Shown here piece by piece: positions 23,586-34,807 of a stretch of DNA of 64,000 nt. The stretch spans positions 248,001 to 312,000 of the forward strand of contig JBEWZL010000209.1 of NCBI GenBank assembly GCA_045837725.1. The letters are read 5' to 3'. A program made the position numbers and the translations under genes. Position 1 is the stretch's first letter. Each line of letters starts with the position of its first letter. Origin of the DNA: Vermamoeba vermiformis (taxonomy: Eukaryota; Tubulinea; Echinamoebida). The notes under the pieces were generated by a model. It saw nothing but the letters and a program-made list of their open reading frames with translations. It was not told the DNA's origin and did no database searches.

Positions 23586-24759
23586 ATGAGATCGTTCATC
23601 GTATTGTTGCTTCTTTCCTTCATCGCTATTACTCTTTGCCAATCCCCTGTCGCTGCTCCAAGCAATACTGGAGACGGTCGTGCTCGTACTCTCAAGTTCT
23701 TCAAGGCACCTGGTGTAGTTGGTGTAAAGGCTGTTGCCGTATCCAAGGTTGGCGGTATGGCCGAATTGGATGCGATCCTTGCCGGTGCTACTATTACTCC
23801 CTTCCCCACCATGGCATTCTCTTACTTCACTGCTGAGCGCAATGTTACCGAAGACCTCACCACCTTCACTTCTGGCCGTTTCTCTTTTGCTTTCAGATTT
23901 GTCGGCATGGTCGAGTACGAGGAAAGCGGCGCCAACCCGGGCTTCCAACCTGATGGTAAATATTATTTATAAATTAAACTGGATATTTTATCGAGCGAAT
24001 AAGCTTGAAAATTTTGTTGCGAAATCCGATCGAGCTACTAACTGATGACTTACGATCTTCTTTATAGAGGATACCCCCGTCTCTTACTACTCTTTCCGCA
24101 AGGAGCTCGTCGGCTGGGAAGCCACCACTACCTCTGAGGTCAACAACAACGGCCAAACTGTTCGCGTTGCTACTGCATCCACCAAGGACGGCGTTGTTGC
24201 CTTCACTCTTGTCTTCGCTGGTGACCGCACTGTCTACGAGAATAAGACTTTGAACGGTGACAACTTCAAGTTCAGCGTCAAGATCAACTACGGCAATGCT
24301 CCCAACTACAGCGGCCGCAACGACACTAGCATTGCTATCGTCACTCTTGCTGCCTCCAAGCAGTCCGTGAAGGATATCCAACGCTCTGATCAAGACGGTG
24401 ACGGCATTGAAGTGCCCTCTGGCGAGAAGGCTATTGTTGGTACTCTCAACTGGGACAACCAAGTCACTGGTACTAGCGGCGACAAGCAGGGCCTCTTCAA
24501 CCTCGTCAGCACCGTCGATTCTACTCTTCGCAACGACTCTGCTGCTATTAACGTCACCACTGGCTGGACTACCAAGGTTGTCTACCACTCAATCTCTTTG
24601 GACAATAGCATGTCCATTGGCAACACCGAGTTGTACTGGGATCCCGAGCTCGGAGCTGATATTGATTATAATGCCTTGGGCTCTTCCACCTCCTCTGCTT
24701 CGTCCATCATTGCTTCCATCGCTGTTGTCATCAGCGCCATCGTTGCTTTAATGGCCTAA
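23586..24759 (+). CDS. Secreted, probably GPI-anchored glycoprotein
   Basis: Two exons, 23586-23955 and 24068-24759. The signal peptide is MRSFIVLLLLSFIAITLCQS. The body of about 330 residues is beta-rich with many N-glycosylation sequons (NVT, NKT, NYS, NDT, NDS). It contains ESGANPGF and a later DTSIAIVTLAASKQSVKD stretch. The C-terminus is a small-residue, serine-rich segment followed by a hydrophobic tail (IIASIAVVISAIVALMA), typical of GPI attachment. Codons end strongly in C or G (CTC, ATC, ACC, GGC) compared with its neighbours, which suggests high expression. The intron contains a TACTAAC branch-site-like word. I recognise no named domain. A polyadenylation-like AATAAA lies near 24799. 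Confidence 0.82.
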
Positions 24760-24999
24760 ATTTGTTTGTTAGATGTAGTTCAGTCGCTAGATCACTGAAA
24801 TAAATCTTTGTTTTTAAAGAATCTACGTGCTCATACCTTGAATACCTGCGCATATTTCGTTTCCCCTGATACGGGGCTCATTTTTCGTCTTGTTATCAGA
24901 GGAATTTCAGTCAAAATTGGATCTCGGAATAATGATAGGAAAACGTGTGTAAAAGTTAGTTCTAAGCGATACCAAGCTCATTTTAATCAACTTACCAAC

Positions 25000-25856
25000 A
25001 TGGCAACACCAATCATGACTACGCCACTCACGGCAGCACCAATCAATGCTAATCCGGAAGTCCGCGCGGATGCAACCTCGGACACCGTTCCGCAAGCACA
25101 GCCAATTCCGATTGCTTATCCTCTTCCTCCGAATATGGACCCTAGGTTAGTAAACTCGAATGGACAGCCCATTCCTCAATACTACTTCGTGCATCCGAAC
25201 TTTTACAACACGACACAGCCGATCGGACAACCTATTTATGCGCAACAATTCGCACCTCACCCGCAGCCTGTAGCGATTGTGGAGCACAAAGTCGTCGAGT
25301 CTCAACCTGTTAAAGAGCCTGAACCACAAATAGTCGTAGTGTAAGTAATACTAAAGAAATTATAGCCTAGCAAAGTGCGCGATCCACTCGCCTGAAAATT
25401 TCAAACTGGCCTTTTGAAATCAATTTTGTCATATATAATAAATTACTAGCTACTAAATTATTAATTAAATAGAGAAGAAACAGTCCCACCGAAAAAAGAT
25501 CGAGGCGCAACAATTGTTTGGGTATTGTAAGTAATCAATTTGAATAATTTAAATTAATGCTTAATTACCGTAAGGATCTAAATTGCATTTTATGGTGCGG
25601 ACAAGATTAAATACGCAGCTAATCCACACTGAATTTCTAATTTCGATCAAAAAAATATTTACGCGATTTCAACTAAACGATTATTATTAGATTTGGCCTA
25701 GGATTTCTCATACCTTTAATATGGTGGGGTGGCGTGGGTTACTCCCGCTCAAACAATCGAACAGTGCGAGCTGGTGGAATCTTGTGCCTTATTTTTGCTT
25801 TGCTTTCAACGATAGCCATCGCTGTTTTAATTTATGTTGGCCTTCGTTGGTGGTAG
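25000..25856 (+). CDS. Proline-rich small membrane protein, two predicted TM segments
   Basis: ATG at 25000 (MATPIMTTPLTAAPINA). Three exons: 25000-25339, a very short second exon around 25473-25526, and 25690-25856. The N-terminal half is a Pro/Gln/Val-rich cytosol-type region (PQAQPIPIAYPLPPNMDP, QQFAPHPQPVAIVEHK). A charged stretch EETVPPKKDRGATIVW follows. The last exon encodes two hydrophobic helices (FGLGFLIPLIWWGGVG and GGILCLIFALLSTIAIAVL) separated by a basic turn, ending LRWW. The architecture resembles proline-rich tail-anchored or double-spanning proteins of amoebae. I do not recognise the family. Confidence 0.65.
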
Positions 25857-26112
25857 GCTAGTATAGTCTTATGAAAATTTCATCTTTCTTGTGTTGTGTA
25901 CATAGTTTCGTTTGTAAATAAGTAAAAACTTTTGATCTACAACTTGAGACCCAAGATTTGAATTGTATTTTCATCATAGTTTATTATAAAACAATATTAG
26001 TGCAATTCTATTTACATAAGATTACAAAAAAGAGATATGAACATAAAGTACAGGGAGGAATCCAGATAAGCGAGGTTGCCTCTAAGACCTTCAAAAGCAA
26101 TCTTCTTGCTTA

Positions 26113-26765
26113 TTAAGCCTAGAATGATATATATATTGTGAGTATAAGAACCAAACTAGAGCTAAGCGATGGATTACAGTTGGAATTTTCGAACTTTCTA
26201 TTCCTTCTCTCGGATGAGCCAAGACAATTCTAATGCTTACCTTAGGTTGGATAATGGTATCTGCAAGCGATTTTTTCTCTTCGGTGAGGTAATCGATTAC
26301 GGTGCTCTCAAATCTGTTCTTGCCCGACAAGTCTTTGGTGAACGAGAATCGAGTAGTCTTATCTGCAGAAGATTGTCTGCTCCATCGTCTAACAGGCGTT
26401 GTTTCCTTGGACTTAAAGGTAGATTTCTATGAATAAAGGATTAATTTAATTGCAACGGCGATATTCTTGATCAAAAGTTCAAAGTCAATTCTAATTGCTC
26501 AGAAATTATAAATTCGGTAATGGACCGATATATTATCTATATTAAGGGGTAAATTTCCACTTTTTAAAAGGTTTACACGAGGGAGAACGCAGATTTACAG
26601 TTGGTAGAATTTCAACTCGATCAACGCAGAAATCTTTTGATTGTCAAAATCATCGAGGCCAAGCATCCTTGCACAATATAATTTAATTACCTTCATATAA
26701 CCCCAAAGAGATCGTTGAGGCTTGCGTGGAGAAGCTGGAGCACGGGTAGTTTTATCGGCTTGCAT
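26113..26765 (-). CDS. Small basic protein, unrecognised
   Basis: Three exons starting MQADKTTRAPASPRKPQRSL at 26765. Exon 2 (about 26430-26244) is clearly coding by composition (TTPVRRWSRQSSADKTTRF, GKNRFESTVIDYLTEEKKSL). Its end joins a last exon that stops almost at once, giving about 90 residues. In another frame the last exon is open for about 35 residues (ISKKIAFEGLRGNLAYLDSS), so the true C-terminus may be longer if the donor differs. The long intron between exons 1 and 2 (about 260 nt) is larger than usual here. No domain recognised. Confidence 0.5.
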
Positions 26766-27036
26766 CGTTAAAGTTATTCGTTGATAAACAAATGGTAGTT
26801 GCGGTGCTAAGTGTTGGAAAGATTGAAAAATAGCTGGGCAACAGCACCTTTTTTTATCCACCAGGACAGGCTAAAAATACAATTTTGAGAAAGAAATCAG
26901 ATAAGAATCAGTGCACCAATTTAGGAATTACTGTACTATTAGTAATATTAATTTATTGCTATTATGTACATTCGAGTTGAATTCTGATTTGTGGATTGAG
27001 GTTCAGATTTGGAGATTGCCAGTACGCGATCCGAGC

Positions 27037-29656
27037 TTATTTCTTGAGCTGAGCAGCGGTCTCGTACAAAGTGGCAAGAGCTTGCAAACCTTGAGCGTCG
27101 GGGGTACCATCAGCAGTTTGAGGTTGATCGTTGCTAACGGCGTCCCACCAGAACATATGGAAATCAGCAGGGAAGCGGTGGAACTCGCGAGGCTTCTGAG
27201 CAGTAACTGAGGGGTAGACTTCGTGGTGATTGAAGCGAGCGACTATACGATGAATACATTAGCATATTTTCGAAAAAAAGAACGAAGATCTATTTTGGAC
27301 TTACATCCGGATCCAGGCAAGTTCTTGGGTTGATCGGGGAATGAAGGGAATTGACGCAACCAGCCAACGAATGAGGCCCAGTCAAGGACGTTGCCTCCGG
27401 CAAAACTGCTAGTTTCCATCTCATCCATGCCTTCAATGCCTCCGTACGACAAAACTTTAGCCTTATTGTACGATTGGAACTTGGTGATGAACAACGCGCA
27501 AGCAGATCCGCAAGTACCGTCAGTGATGATAGTCAAGTCATCGACAAAGTAGTCAATGCTCTTAGTAGGGCTCAAATATGAATCGCATTCGGCAGGGAAG
27601 TAACTAAGAAAACGAGTTAGATCCGGATTTGAGCAGAATTCCTTTTTAGGAAATATTAAATACTTACACTTGCGAGCTGAATTGACCAGTAACACCACCA
27701 CGAGTGCGAACGACAGAGTCTTCGTACCAAGTGTTGTCAGAGTAGACGCGACCAGTGTGCATGTTGTAGTACTCTTGCGGGGCGTTGAATCCAACCTTAG
27801 TCAAGCCGTCGTTCATGGCAGTCTTGCGCATGTCATAGGGCTGCCACACGGTCTGGTTGGGGTTAGTGCCGGGAGCACCTCCGGCCCATTCCTTGACCAA
27901 AGTAGCTTGAGCGGCGATAGCCAAGCAAATAATACCACCTCTATATTATAGTATAATTATTAGTACAGAAATTACGGAGAAAAATCCATTGCTCGGATCG
28001 GCTTTTTCGATCTGAATGAAAATTCGACTTACCCGTTCTTAGCAACGTCGATGACAGCACGCTTGTGGTTCTTAGTCTTCAAAGACTTGGCGAAGCCAGT
28101 CAAAACGCTTTGCCATGAGTTTTGGTTGGATGGAGCGAAAGAAGTGATCTTCAAAACGGGAACGACAGATCCGTCTAGAATAAACAATGAGGAGCGATTC
28201 GAATATTATATCGTGTATATTACGTACCCTTCAAGGTGTATTCGAAGTGGTAGATGGAAGGTTCACCACCCCAAGTAGATTCAGCGGCGACCTGCTTGAT
28301 GTTCTTGGGATTGCCAATGTCAGCGTTGACTTCAGTAGTCTTAGTAACGGATCGCTTGTTGAAGGAGTGAGTGCGAGCAGGTCTGTACTTGCTCAAGTGA
28401 GCAGGCACGGGCTTGGGAGGAATAGCAGATCCGATAGTGTCTTCAAGACGAACAATAACTTCGCGGCGGATGTCGGGAGTGAAGAAGAATTTCTTAACAG
28501 ATGCAGCATTGCCAGCGGACATATCGGCACGAGCACTGTCGATTTGTTGAACGAAGTAGTCGGTGCTCTTAATTCCGTTTTGAGCAAATCCGAGGTTAGG
28601 AACTTGGACGATCTCGTTGGGCTTGTCGGCGAAGACGATTGAATCAGCATCGAGCTCTTGAGAGAAGGGGAATCTGAATGCTTCAACGAGCGGCCAGCCT
28701 TGTTGTTGCAACACGCTGTAATTAATAAAATTAATAAAATATTTTATCAAATTTATAAACGGGCTCATCACTTACGCGTTAACTCGAACAGCTTGGTCCT
28801 TGTAGTAACCAACGTATTTATCAGCGTAGTCCTTCAAGTATTCTAAGACGTCCTTGCCGTTCACAACGGAAATTTCTTTGCCATAGTAGGCGGATGCGTT
28901 GAATCCAACGTTCTTTTCGAAGATAGCTGAAGGGAAAACGCCTTGAGTAGTGAATACGCGCATCTTGCCATTGTCATTGACGGCATGAAGAGCGAAAGGA
29001 CGAATGGCCAAGCAACTTCTGTACAAGTACGGGGCACCATAGAAAGTGTGAGCATCGTTCAAAGGAGTGAACAAGCGGATCAAATCTATTAATTGAAGAA
29101 AGAGTGTTAGAACTTTCGCGCATTGATACAATTTATTAGTGTGAGCCGATTGGCGCAGTTTTGTGAGTTGTAATGAAATCCCAATTGAAAATTCGAAAGT
29201 TCGTTGTCGGTGGACAGTATTTGCAATAATTCTATGGACGTACCTGCTTCAAATTCGTAGTCTCCTTTGTATTGTCCATTGCTGATCTTAGAATTGATCT
29301 TGTCGAGGGTTCCGTCGAGATCAATTTTCATGTTGTAAGGAGCACCAGAGTCCTTGGCAATGTCGGTAAATGAATACAACTGAGTCAGTTGTTTCAATAC
29401 GCGGACAGTACCAGCAGCTCTGTCTTTTGAGAAAGGAATGTTGTCGAAGCAAGCGCGGAGTCTGGATGTAGCAAAAAAGTTAAATTAATTAATTCTTTTT
29501 AGTTTACTGGGAATGCACTTACTTGGCGACAGGGCCAACCCAGTTATTGCCTTGGTTGCGTTCCAAGGTGCACGGATCGGCTGCTGCGACTTGAGAAATG
29601 ACCAACGCGCCAAACAAGGCGAGCACGGCGAGGGTTATCCTGAACGGAATCTTCAT
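27037..29656 (-). CDS. Secreted peptidase S41-family (tail-specific protease-like) protein
   Basis: Start MKIPFRITLAVLALFGALVI at 29656, a clear signal peptide. About eight exons give around 700 residues. The N-terminal region of about 250 residues contains FTPLNDAHTFYGAPYLYRSC, the substrate-groove part seen in fungal and amoebal S41 homologues. The catalytic half contains VLKITSFAP, AVIDVAKNGGGIICLA and DLTIITDGTCGSACALFI, where the Ser in GSAC matches the S41 nucleophile. The conserved lysine expected about 25 residues later may be in NKAKVLSYGG. Likely a secreted or lysosomal serine peptidase. The codon bias toward C-ending codons suggests strong expression. Confidence 0.85.
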
Positions 29657-30857
29657 TTGTGTGAAAGCTAATGTGGTGATATTCGAGTATGTAGTAGTAG
29701 GTCTCGGCTATATACGACTTTTCTAATAGATGGTATCCGTATCAAACGTAGAATGTAGTTTGTTGGAACGGTACAACGGGATCTTCTATTGAAAAAAATA
29801 AAAATAAACGAGAACAAGTGGTATGGTCTCGTTGATAGCTTATATTACTAAATAACATAAAAATGAGTTAGTGTTTTATAGTTTTGGGCCTGAAAGTTCT
29901 AACGCAAATTGCCTGCGCTTTTTCGAATTCACACCTTCGGCGCGTGCTCCGATGGAAAAGTTGAAGGAGAAAGCTTGGATACTGTCGCACGGGCATTCTG
30001 TCAATATTCGCAATATTACGGTGTGTAGGTACACTAATGGTCATAATTTGGGTACGCCAATAACAAACGAATCAAAGTTAGTAATCCTAAATCCAAAAAA
30101 TCGTTAGATCTTGGATGTAATTTTATTTAGTTAGGCCTAACTGTTAAAATACTTACTAAATCAGTTATAAGCATATATATATACCATATTTTTTTCATAA
30201 TTATGCTTCGTTCAAACATTTAGTCAATTTTGCTCAATAACCTCAACAAAATAATTTTGTTCGCTGCTCGTTGTATTAATTTTTCAATATCGTAGACCGC
30301 ATTGTTCTTGCTAAACAGTAATTACTTAACGGAGTTGTGTGCTGCCGATGCGTTTCAAATTTATTTTTTGTTTTACGCACCTCAGTATATTAATACCGGT
30401 CATAGCACCACGATAACATACTGCATAGTGACATTATTTCCTCACTGTTATTGATATGCACGAGGCAGCAGAAACAGTCCTAATCTGTATTTATAACTGG
30501 AGGCAAATGAAAACCAACTAAAAATTAGCCGCAGGTACTGCTGTAATAATTAATTCAAATATTGTACTGAATTATCCGCGTAATAGTCGCCGATTTAACG
30601 GCACACCATATTTTTCAATTATTTTCCTATTTTCTCAAAAAATCTTTCATAATGAAAGCAGCCACAAAGTCTATACTTTACTCTATCACTCCGTGGTAGA
30701 CAATATTCGAAGTTATTTTTGTATGAATCTCGATGAGTTCTCCATCGGTTTCATTCTCGACTAAATTTGTCAAAGTACATCCCGATCACAAATTTTTACG
30801 AGGCTCAATACGGCAGTCAATCGAATATACTTTATTGTAGCACAGACAACATATTAT
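29657..30857. other. Long AT-rich intergenic region between divergent genes
   Basis: About 1.2 kb with no supported gene. An open frame at 29871-30107 (plus) encodes 78 residues without recognisable features. The rest is AT-rich, with many stops in all frames. It is the promoter region for the S41 gene (leftward) and the pseudo-kinase (rightward). Confidence 0.5.
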
Positions 30858-33800
30858 ATGGAGGGAGAAGTCGCGGTGTTACGCGAACAATTACAGCAGC
30901 TGCAGCTCGCTTCTATCAAATCCAATTTTGAGCTGCATTTACGAAAGCAGATCGAAGAACTCACTAAAACTATTCGTAAATATGGCAACGAGAATATAGA
31001 TACAGTGCTAAATAGATGCACGACGATTATTCACCAAACATTCAACCCCGTACCAAATTACTGCGGAATTGAATTATTAGATGATCTCAATCAGCAGCTG
31101 GTATTACGAAGCGCTAGCAATATTATAGACGCACATAATCGCAAGGTCACTATGCCGCTGACCACAACACGTAAGTTTTTCTGGAAAGATTTAAATATGG
31201 ATCCAAAATTTTTCGTCTTAAATCCCGTACAAGATCTACCGAAGAGTTTATTACGTAAATTAATAATATAGAAAAATCATATTATATTTATTGACTAATA
31301 CTACTTTCGTAGCTGACGATGGAAAGAAGTCTTTGCAACAATTCACGCTGCAGAACAAGGATGCGCCAACAATATTTAGCGACATTAACAACGACCCTAG
31401 ATTCGACCACGCACACGATCACCACGCGATATTTCCAAACACAACATCTGGTATTTCTATCGCGCTGATTTCTGACAATTTCAGTGAACAAGATCCATCG
31501 AAAATCAAACCCCGAACAGAAGAAGACGGCAATGCAGAGAAATTAAGGAAAGGTGGAGAAGAATATAAGACGGCAATAATAGGCCGATTCTTCGTATATT
31601 TCATAGATCGACATGAATTTTCCGACGAAGAATTGTGGTTCATTAACTCTGCTTCGAATCTGCTCGCGGATGCAATAACTCGGCATAAACTGCGAAACCA
31701 ACTATCGGAGAGCTCCGAGCGATTCAGGTAAGTCTTTTTTAACCTGTATAAAGCTAAAGCTTGAGCTATTTTTAGACTTTAGCTAATTTACTGCGACAGA
31801 ATTCTAGCGGATTGTTCGCCAGTAATGCTATGGATGACGTAAGTGACCCTATTATACCCTTTCTAATCTATTCATATCTTGCTGAATATTTCTGTTCTTT
31901 CGCGTACCAGCATTAATTTCATTATTTTAGGGACCATTCATCATTGTGCACTTGGTTCAACAAGCCATGGTTGACGTTTAGAGGTCGTTCGTTAGGTAAG
32001 CGTAGTGATCTCTTTTTTTAGAAATCAACCTCGATCGGGTTCAACGATCTGATTTACTTTTTTTGTAGAGGAAGAATACGGCAACGGATGGGCTGAAGGC
32101 ATACACCCTGATGATTACCACCACAATATGAGAATATTTTTGTTGAATTTCAAGAAACGCAAGCCGTTTGAAATGGAATACAGAATGTTGGGTAACGACG
32201 GAGAGTACCACTGGATCCGCCACTCCGTACGTACCATTATCCATAACAATGAATAGTATATACTTATATATATTTAGGGAGCCCCTCGAATGTCCGCTAA
32301 CGGCGAGTTTGATGGATTTATCGGATCTTGCGTCGACATCACCGAAATCAGACAGAGCCGTAGAGCAACATTTGACGCAAAGCAGCTTGAACAGAGCATT
32401 CATGCCAAGAATAAGTTAATTGAGCAATTTGTTACTGACACTCGCGTAAGTCAAGCTCATATACTTTTTGATCCGCAACAAATTTTCCTTTTTAGGAAAT
32501 CCCATTACATTCAAACATTACCTCATTTACCAAAGCGAATACTTTATGATACTAATTATACAATTATGGATTAAGATTTTCTCTGATTGTTTTTTGTTCG
32601 TAGAATCCACTCGAAAGTATTCTGGCGATGAATTCTTTACTGCTTGACATGAACTTAACGCCTGAACAACGAAGTTATGCCGAAGGAGTGCAAATGGGAA
32701 CGGAATTATTGGTGGAATTATTCAGTGATCTATTTGGTAAGAAAAAATTCGGATCAGATCCGGACCAAAAACCTAACTTTTAATGAATAGATCTGACGAG
32801 GAGCGAACAGACTAAAACAGAGCTAGAATACAACGAGTTTAGTGTATACGAGGCTATTGAGCCAGTTGTTGGATTCATCTCTCATTCAACGCGATTGAAA
32901 AAGTTGGATGTGGAATTGGTCTCGTCGATTGAGCCCAAAATTCCGATGCTGAACGGAGATTTGCTTCGATTTAAGCAGATCATTATGAATCTTATTAATA
33001 ATCACTTACTTCGATGCGGCGATGGCACTGTCATTTACATCAAGTAACGAAACGAAAATTTCCTTTTTTGGACATCGATTCTAATCCAATATATTTTCTT
33101 AGAACCCAAATTGGATCGGAATCGGACGACAAATTGCAGCTGAAAATAGATTTCAAGCACGTTAACGGACTTTTACGTGACAATACTCGTCAGCAGAGCA
33201 GATCCATTATGACATTCGGCGAAGAAGCGTTAGGTATGACAATATTAATCTACATTACTATATTAAGCATTGTTACTATTTATAGGCGTTTACATCGCTA
33301 GACAGCTCATTCAAGCAATGAACGGTGAAATTTCGTTTGGCAGTGAGACCGCGACATTCTGCAAAGTGAAGTTGTGGTTCGACAAATCAGATAATAGGAC
33401 CAACAAGTATATGCAAGTGGGTGAGACCCCGGCTGATGCAGACGACACGACGAGTCAATCTGATGAGGGCGAGCCCTTGTTCGGTACGTAGCGCAAAGTT
33501 ACATTTTTCACTTGTTTTCAACATCATGACACGTGTCATTTTGAATCTTGCGTCATTTGCGATAAAATCGACTTCTACGCAACGTGTCAACAAGTGTGAC
33601 ACGCATCACTCGATATTTTTAAGTGTCAAGTTTTTCTTTTCAACGAAGAGGGACCATTTAACTACTTGTGTCATTTGATATTTTTCACGCGTTAAATTCT
33701 TTCGCTGAAATCTGCAGTGCTTCGGCATAATGTGACAATTTTGAATACCTTCTTGCAAGGGAGCTGCAAATTAACGTAGTTTTTATCATCAGATAATGAC

Positions 33801-34807
33801 CTCAGATCGACACAAAGTCCTAGTCAAAGCTGTTCTATTCCCCGCTTCACTCGCGACATTAGAATTTTGATCGTGGATCCGCATCTGGTCGCCATTGACA
33901 CCATCACAGCGTACCTGAACACAGAACCGAAGTATAATATAGATTCGTCTATTAGCATCAATGAGGCTGTCAGAATGATCACGCATAGTCTCGAGACTAA
34001 AACTCCGTACGATCTGATCTTGCTGGATTTCAAGTTCGAAACTTTGGGCCGATTTATGATGCAATCGCATCCTAAAATGTTCAAGACTACGAAGTGGGTA
34101 CCTATTATATTCCCGCAAGATACTTCTAAGCTCGCTGCACTTGAATGGAAGTACAGCAATGTCATTTACAAGCCGATCCGGATGAACAATTTGCTTGAAG
34201 CAGTTTCTGATACTATTATGGATAATGAGAGTATGACTCCCTTATATATGAATTATTCTAATATTTCCAAGAATAACGATTATCGTGTAACTAATAAAGT
34301 ATTTTAATTTCCAGTACAAACTCTGAAAACGACGATGGCTTAGTGGTGCGCGGTGCTAAAACTCAATAAGTAAGTGTATTATGCTATCTTTACTATATTT
34401 TATGCCTCGTTACTCATTTTTGCTTGCTCAGAATTCAGCAGAACAGGGATGCGTTCCACATCCAGCGCACTCGTTATGCTTTGGTCGTTTAAGGGACTAC
34501 GGACTCCAACAAACTATAATACATATTTCCTTATTTGTACAAAGGATCGCGCGCGATTCAATGCAGTCAGGATCCCTGGTAAGTTGCTTCCAAACGCCTT
34601 TTTAACGTTAAAACAATGAATTGGAGTGCTCATTAATAATAATATCGGAAATATCGTCAGAATAATAGTATTACACAACATTCTCTTAATGTCAATGATC
34701 CCGCTATCGAAATTTCGTACGTTGACAGCAGTAACAACTTTTCGGACCGAGAACAGTGTTCCGTTTTAGTTAACCGTTACATTATGAAGAGTACCACCAA
34801 TGCGTAA
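30858..34807 (+). CDS. GAF-PAS hybrid histidine-kinase-like protein lacking the phospho-acceptor histidine
   Basis: More than ten exons from MEGEVAVLREQLQQLQL at 30858. Order: short coiled coil; GAF-like domain (about 31010-31730); PAS domain (about 31790-32370, LCTWFNKPWLTFRGR, HPDDY, EYRMLGNDGEYHWI, GFIGSCVDITE); HisKA-like dimerisation helices (NPLESILAMNSLLLDMNLT, EQRSYAEGVQ); HATPase-like region (LNGDLLRFKQIIMNLINN, GVYIARQLIQAMNGEISFGS); and a receiver domain (ILIVDPH, YDLILLDFKFE, VIYKPIRMNNL). The H-box, normally SHExRTPL, reads TDTRNPL with no histidine, and the DxGxG ATP-binding box is lost. The receiver keeps the acceptor Asp and the conserved Lys. It is therefore probably a pseudokinase scaffold. 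Exons after the receiver are inferred; a shorter model stops at 34343. Confidence 0.8.
33510..33790. repeat. TGACAC/GTGTCA word cluster in a long intron
   Basis: An intron of about 300 nt in the pseudo-kinase gene, several times the local norm, carries many copies of GTGTCA or its complement. One is the palindrome TGACACGTGTCA near 33526. It resembles clusters near 36010, 39540, 41170 and 42970. Confidence 0.7.

Noticed and set aside
29871-30107. 78-codon open frame in the long AT-rich gap
   Set aside because: No recognisable feature and no flanking exons; consistent with chance.
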